From Fidelibacterota bacterium (GTDB taxonomy: Bacteria > Fidelibacterota > UBA8477 > JABMPR01), in contig JABHBL010000045.1 of the NCBI GenBank assembly GCA_018673925.1, positions 1 to 55,783 on the forward strand: a DNA stretch of 55,783 nt, given 5' to 3'. Shown piece by piece: positions 52,266 through 55,783 of the stretch. How positions within the stretch are numbered: position 1 is the first letter of the stretch; every line of letters begins with the position of its first letter. The notes beneath the pieces were generated by a model. It did not search any database and had not been told where the DNA came from. It saw nothing but the letters and a program-made list of their open reading frames with translations. A program made the translations under genes and the position numbers.

Positions 52266-52396
52266 GGTGGCCAAGGTTCTCGAAGCCACCGATTGTTGAT
52301 TGGGAAGGCTGGACATTTCGTCCCTCGACTAAGGTCTGCGCACCACAGGTGCTACGCCCCTGCAAGCCGCTCTGGATGACACAAGCTCAATGTCCG
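52266..52396 (+). repeat. Intergenic repeat, copy B
   Basis: Same order as copy A: hairpin GGTGGC/GCCACC (52266-52271, 52285-52290; 13-base loop), CTGGACATTTCGTCC (52309-52323), variable centre (with the run from 52340 rich in GC), GGATGACACAAGCTCAATG TCC (52374-52395). Compared with A, the hairpin shows an A-T to T-A exchange that keeps the pairing. Confidence 0.8.
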
Positions 52397-52402
52397 GGAA
52401 TG

Positions 52403-55315
52403 TTATGAGCTAGGGCTGTATTTGGAGGGGGAGACCCCATATTGCTTCTTGAAACTGGTGGCAAAATGGGCAGGATTCTGAAATCCCACCATATAGGCGA
52501 TCTCTGTCACTGTCGCCACATGTTGCTCCAATAGATTGGCAGCTCGTTTCAGCCGTTGGGTTCGGATAAAATCGGTGGGACTGAGATTGGTCAGAGCCGT
52601 CAACTTGCGGAAGAGTTGGGAGCGGCTCATAAAGACTTCCTCACTGAGCTCCTTTACGCCAAACTCCAAGTCTGCCATATGGATCTCTATACTATCCATG
52701 ATTCCCCGGAGAAATTTTTCATCCATTGAGCTGACGGTAACCTGTTTCAGATCCTGAGCCTGATCCAGTGTAAACCGTTCCCGCAGGCGTTCCCTTTGTC
52801 GGATCAGGTTGGCAACACGAATGCGTAATTCACGTGTGTTGAAGGGTTTCAATAAGTAATCATCTGCCCCTGTCTCAAGTCCTTTGAATTTGGCCTCATC
52901 AGTGGAAAGAGCCGTAAGCATGATGATGGGAATGTGGCACAGAAGAGGATCTTGACGCGATTTCTCCAGGAAACCGAAGCCATCCAACTCGGGCATCATC
53001 ACATCGGAGATGATCAAATCTGGGACGGATTCACGCGCAGCCTCCAAACCGAGTTTTCCGTTGACAGCCACATTCACAGTATAAATATCCTCAAGCTCTT
53101 CAGTAATAAATTGCCTCATATCGTGATTGTCCTCAACAATAAGGACCAGGGGTTGCTCAGTGTCCGGACGTGACTCGTGTTCGTTTCTTCCAATTCTTTC
53201 AGAGACGTGGGTAGAATCATCGTCCCCTGTGGTTTGCTCCTCAGCTTCCTCGGTCATCTGTTCAGGAGCGAAATGTCCATCACCAAGTAGAAAAGTGGCT
53301 GTGAAGCAGATATTTTCGTCAGGTTCACTCCGTACGCTTATTTCACCCTGATGCAGCTTCACATAATCCTTCACCAAGGATAAGCCTATTCCTGACCCCT
53401 CGATCTGATGGTGGGTGCTTTCCAATCGCTGGAAATGGTTAAAAATGCGATCCTGGTCTTCATGGGCAATGGGCTCACCGCTGTTTTCAACTTTTAGTTC
53501 GACATTATCAGAGAGCTTTTTAACCCATAGAATAACCTCTCCATCATTTGTACAGTATTTGAATGCATTGGACATGAGATTATTGACAATCTTATTCATC
53601 ATCTCCCTGTCATAGTAGAGCGTCAATTCGTCATCGGGCAAACGCACCTGAAATTGTATACCTTTGCTCTCAGCCAGAGATTCATGGGCTGCAGCGATGG
53701 TTCTGATATGCTCGACGAAGTTATGCTCTGAAACGCTAAGAATTGCTTTTGAGGACTGGACCTTGGCCAGATCCAGGAGCTGGTTAATAAGGTTTTGCAT
53801 TCGCCTCGCATTGCGCAGGATGAGATCCAGTCGCTCCCTGGATTTTGTTTGAGTGTTCTCATCCCTCAATTTTTCCAGGGGACTCATAATCAGGGTGAGG
53901 GGGGTCCGAAACTCATGAGAAATGCTGGTAAAAAAGGACGTTTTCATGGTGTCTAATTCTGCAGCAGCTTTAAGGTCAGCGTCAATTTGAATCACTTCGG
54001 TTTCCGCCAACTTTTTTTCCGCCTCTATTGACCGCATGCGAAACGCCAAGGCCAGTGCAAAGGTCACCAGCATGAGTGCCGTGCCCCACTGATCGATGGT
54101 GGCTAGAAAGGGTCCTGAAATGAAATTCATAGATAGGGTATGTAGAACCAGACCGGTAACATTAAAAATATTACCTAACAGATATATACCTGCCATGGGG
54201 ACTTTTTTGACTGTCAGGTGAATACCCACCGCTAGGTAAGGAATCAACATCAACGAAATGCCACCGTTGACCATTTGCCAACCCAGGATATGAATCTGGA
54301 ACTGCTGCGGTACAATGAAAAATCGAAGGAGAAAGTCAGTCACTATGATACCTACCAAAACGACTGTAGCCCACTTGAATAATCGATACCAACGTGGAGC
54401 TACTATTTTGAGGCTGAGGAATACGATGACATAGTAGTAGAAGGCTATTGCCCTAACGGCCACCAGGATGTATTCACCAACTTCATAGGTCCCGGTTTTT
54501 GAGGAAGTTGAAGCCAGGAGTGTGGTAAATAGAAGTCCCTTGGTGTAAAGGTACCACAATAATGAGGTTAACGCCAATAGGGCTAGAGCAAAAAAGGCCG
54601 GCTCCCTGTAGATGGAGTAAAAAATGAGCAGGAATACTGTAATGGCCACGATGATTCCCATGACGAAAGCAAAGCTATAGTTCTCACCTCTGGTTATAAT
54701 TTCTCTTTGCTGGAGATAGTTATCATTTACCAAATAACCAGCCAGCGATGTACTGTAACGTTTCCAGAAATCTGGAAAGGTAGACTGAAAATAAAGGGTC
54801 TTGATCTCATTGGAATCCAGGTGAACTGGTATGAGCTGCCGATGTGGATAAAGACTTCTGGGTAAGTATTTTTTCCCCGCCGTGTAAGGAATGTTTCTTC
54901 CACCGGCATAAACTGTGAAATCAGCTTCACCACTATCATCATACAGCAACGTGTGAGTTGCACCTGAATAGAACCAAACATCGATTGATGTGGAAAGGTT
55001 GTTTTGAATAGATACCTGATGCCAGTATTTCGAGATGCCTGGTGTTTCCCGCATGATCTCTTTGTGGTAGGGAACAAATTGCGTTTGTCGTTCTGGTTTC
55101 TTTATGTCTCGAACACTAAGCGTTCCATGAGTGTCAGGGAGTATAGTTGTAAAATCATAAAGATAATAAAATTGTTGCTCATCTGGGCTAGCAGCAACAT
55201 TTAGCGTATCTCCTGAGGCTAATACCCCAGCTTTTGGTAGCAGCAATCCGATGAGAACAAAGGGTATAAAAAGATACTTTCGTTGAACAGACCAGCCGAT
55301 AAAATGAACCCCCAA
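52403..55315 (-). CDS. Hybrid histidine kinase with 7TMR-DISM sensor, receiver and AraC-type output
   Basis: A 970-residue one-protein two-component system. It has a signal peptide or first helix (about 12-33), a 7TMR-DISM extracellular domain (about 55-190), seven membrane helices (about 212-430), a dimerisation/phosphotransfer domain with His467 (SISHEFRTPLTL), an ATPase domain (about 545-680; NNLMSNAFKY, SGIGLSLVKDYV), a receiver domain (723-840, Asp771 in ISDVMMPELDG) and an AraC HTH (about 860-970; MSRSQLFRKLTAL, VTEIAYMVGFQNPAHFATSF). It is organised like the hybrid systems of Bacteroidota that control polysaccharide or secretion genes. The start is TTG at 55315, two codons after an in-frame stop; no ribosome site is clear. 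The ligand is unknown. Confidence 0.9.
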   Translation of the reverse strand: MGVHFIGWSVQRKYLFIPFVLIGLLLPKAGVLASGDTLNVAASPDEQQFYYLYDFTTILPDTHGTLSVRDIKKPERQTQFVPYHKEIMRETPGISKYWHQVSIQNNLSTSIDVWFYSGATHTLLYDDSGEADFTVYAGGRNIPYTAGKKYLPRSLYPHRQLIPVHLDSNEIKTLYFQSTFPDFWKRYSTSLAGYLVNDNYLQQREIITRGENYSFAFVMGIIVAITVFLLIFYSIYREPAFFALALLALTSLLWYLYTKGLLFTTLLASTSSKTGTYEVGEYILVAVRAIAFYYYVIVFLSLKIVAPRWYRLFKWATVVLVGIIVTDFLLRFFIVPQQFQIHILGWQMVNGGISLMLIPYLAVGIHLTVKKVPMAGIYLLGNIFNVTGLVLHTLSMNFISGPFLATIDQWGTALMLVTFALALAFRMRSIEAEKKLAETEVIQIDADLKAAAELDTMKTSFFTSISHEFRTPLTLIMSPLEKLRDENTQTKSRERLDLILRNARRMQNLINQLLDLAKVQSSKAILSVSEHNFVEHIRTIAAAHESLAESKGIQFQVRLPDDELTLYYDREMMNKIVNNLMSNAFKYCTNDGEVILWVKKLSDNVELKVENSGEPIAHEDQDRIFNHFQRLESTHHQIEGSGIGLSLVKDYVKLHQGEISVRSEPDENICFTATFLLGDGHFAPEQMTEEAEEQTTGDDDSTHVSERIGRNEHESRPDTEQPLVLIVEDNHDMRQFITEELEDIYTVNVAVNGKLGLEAARESVPDLIISDVMMPELDGFGFLEKSRQDPLLCHIPIIMLTALSTDEAKFKGLETGADDYLLKPFNTRELRIRVANLIRQRERLRERFTLDQAQDLKQVTVSSMDEKFLRGIMDSIEIHMADLEFGVKELSEEVFMSRSQLFRKLTALTNLSPTDFIRTQRLKRAANLLEQHVATVTEIAYMVGFQNPAHFATSFKKQYGVSPSKYSPSS

Positions 55316-55718
55316 AATTTAAATAATGGAATAAGATAGAAGAATATTCAGTAATAATTAAGCAATTTTATGGAATAGATGAGGTTGACTAAAATCGGAA
55401 TGAGATGATATCTCTTCTAAACTACTATGCAATTGTTTCTGATATGATCCAGCACAGCAATGTTATGATCGACAGGACTCAGGGGTTGACTTTTTCTTAG
55501 TTCCCAGGGTTGATCCTTCACGCTAAGTGATGAATATATGGTTACAACTAAGGATATCCATTTGGAACACTTATCAGTATTGACTTTAGATGGTCTACTA
55601 TGAAGATAGTAGCCAGAAGTATTGACAAAATTCTATTAATAGAATGTGTAAGATTATTTCCCCCGACACTACAGAGTATGTTAGATTAACCTTATTAGAC
55701 ATCATGAATGGGGAAACC
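55316..55718. promoter_or_regulatory. Divergent intergenic region with palindromes
   Basis: 403 AT-rich bases without a gene. CTACTAT-GAAG-ATAGTAG (55595-55612) is a hairpin, and TTGACA at 55622-55627 is followed by a 16-base perfect palindrome ATTCTATTAATAGAAT (55630-55645), which sits where a -35/-10 spacer would be for the plus-strand lipoprotein gene. This makes it a candidate operator. Confidence 0.45.
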
Positions 55719-55783
55719 ATGAAAACTATCTTACCTATTGTTATTATATGCTCGTTTCTTACGCTCATAATGTGCTCTGACAC
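55719..55783 (+). CDS. Start of a lipoprotein gene (cut by the window end)
   Basis: Only 21 residues can be read: a basic start and hydrophobic core (KTILPIVIICSFLTLIMC) with lipobox LIMC, typical of an outer membrane lipoprotein. ATG 55719 has GGGGA 5 bases upstream; another in-frame ATG 15 bases earlier is possible. The rest of the gene lies beyond the window, so the function is unknown. Confidence 0.6.
   Translation, partial: MKTILPIVIICSFLTLIMCSD

Overview
The window (about 55.8 kb) looks like the chromosome of a Gram-negative bacterium of the Fibrobacterota-Chlorobiota-Bacteroidota (FCB) superphylum, most probably a marine lineage such as Marinimicrobia (SAR406) or a relative such as KSB1/Calditrichota. 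The main evidence is seven secreted proteins that end in the same roughly 80-residue C-terminal module (an N-Y/F-P-N-P-F-N-P motif, then a beta-sandwich, ending in a short K-terminated tail such as MLLLK). This is the type-A sorting signal of Por (type IX) secretion cargo. Bacteroidota-like families (TonB-linked beta-barrel receptor, long-form aromatic amino acid hydroxylase, 7TMR-DISM hybrid kinase) agree. No rRNA, tRNA, CRISPR array, transposase or phage gene was seen. The exact phylum is an inference.

Layout. 1-0.8 kb: 3' end of a secreted, sorting-signal protein with a starch-binding-like fold. 1-4 kb: deoxynucleoside kinase, then a methyltransferase/CDF metal-efflux pair divergent from a TetR regulator. 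4.2-11.4 kb: a tight six-gene phenylalanine/tyrosine degradation operon (hydroxylase, hpd, hgmA, HisC-type aminotransferase, fumarylacetoacetase-family hydrolase, flavin reductase) ending in a strong bidirectional hairpin. 11.5-16 kb: small conserved protein, TonB-type beta-barrel receptor, small Xre regulator with a membrane-protein partner, small secreted protein. 16.1-20.4 kb (minus): carbamoyltransferase, SxtJ-like protein, a 52-residue DUF5989 membrane protein and an SGNH hydrolase with TPRs. 20.6-26.2 kb: TetR, beta-barrel, ABC ATPase, two FtsX-type permeases and a LolA-like periplasmic protein in one operon, which reads as a trans-envelope lipid or lipoprotein transport system. 26.3-28.7 kb: a DUF2161 nuclease-fold protein and small membrane proteins.

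28.8-40.3 kb is a secretome region: a tandem CxC-domain protein, a TetR with an acyltransferase of the Lnt family, a DUF1566 protein, a CotH/lamin-tail protein and a GH16 + GH128 pair likely to degrade beta-1,3-glucan (laminarin). 40.7-41.9 kb: a response-regulator receiver fused to a metallo-beta-lactamase-fold enzyme. 42.1-46.0 kb: a zinc-uptake-like operon (UreH/RcnA-like transporter, small His/Cys protein, His-rich outer membrane protein, ZnuA, ZnuB) without a local ATPase gene. 46.2-52.2 kb: two large parallel beta-helix sorting-signal proteins, one fused to a C45-type autoproteolytic acyltransferase, each followed by a copy of a structured intergenic repeat. 52.4-55.3 kb: a hybrid histidine kinase/response regulator with AraC output. 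The window ends inside a lipoprotein gene.

How it fits together: amino-acid and glucan catabolism, a large secreted-protein inventory and several metal or lipid envelope transport systems under local TetR/Xre or hybrid two-component control suit a heterotroph feeding on particulate algal or detrital matter. Points most worth following up are the 20.6-26.2 kb envelope operon, the C45/beta-helix fusion, the receiver-MBL fusion, the two-copy intergenic element with a compensatory base change, and the shared operator linking a probably leaderless TetR gene to an Lnt-like acyltransferase.
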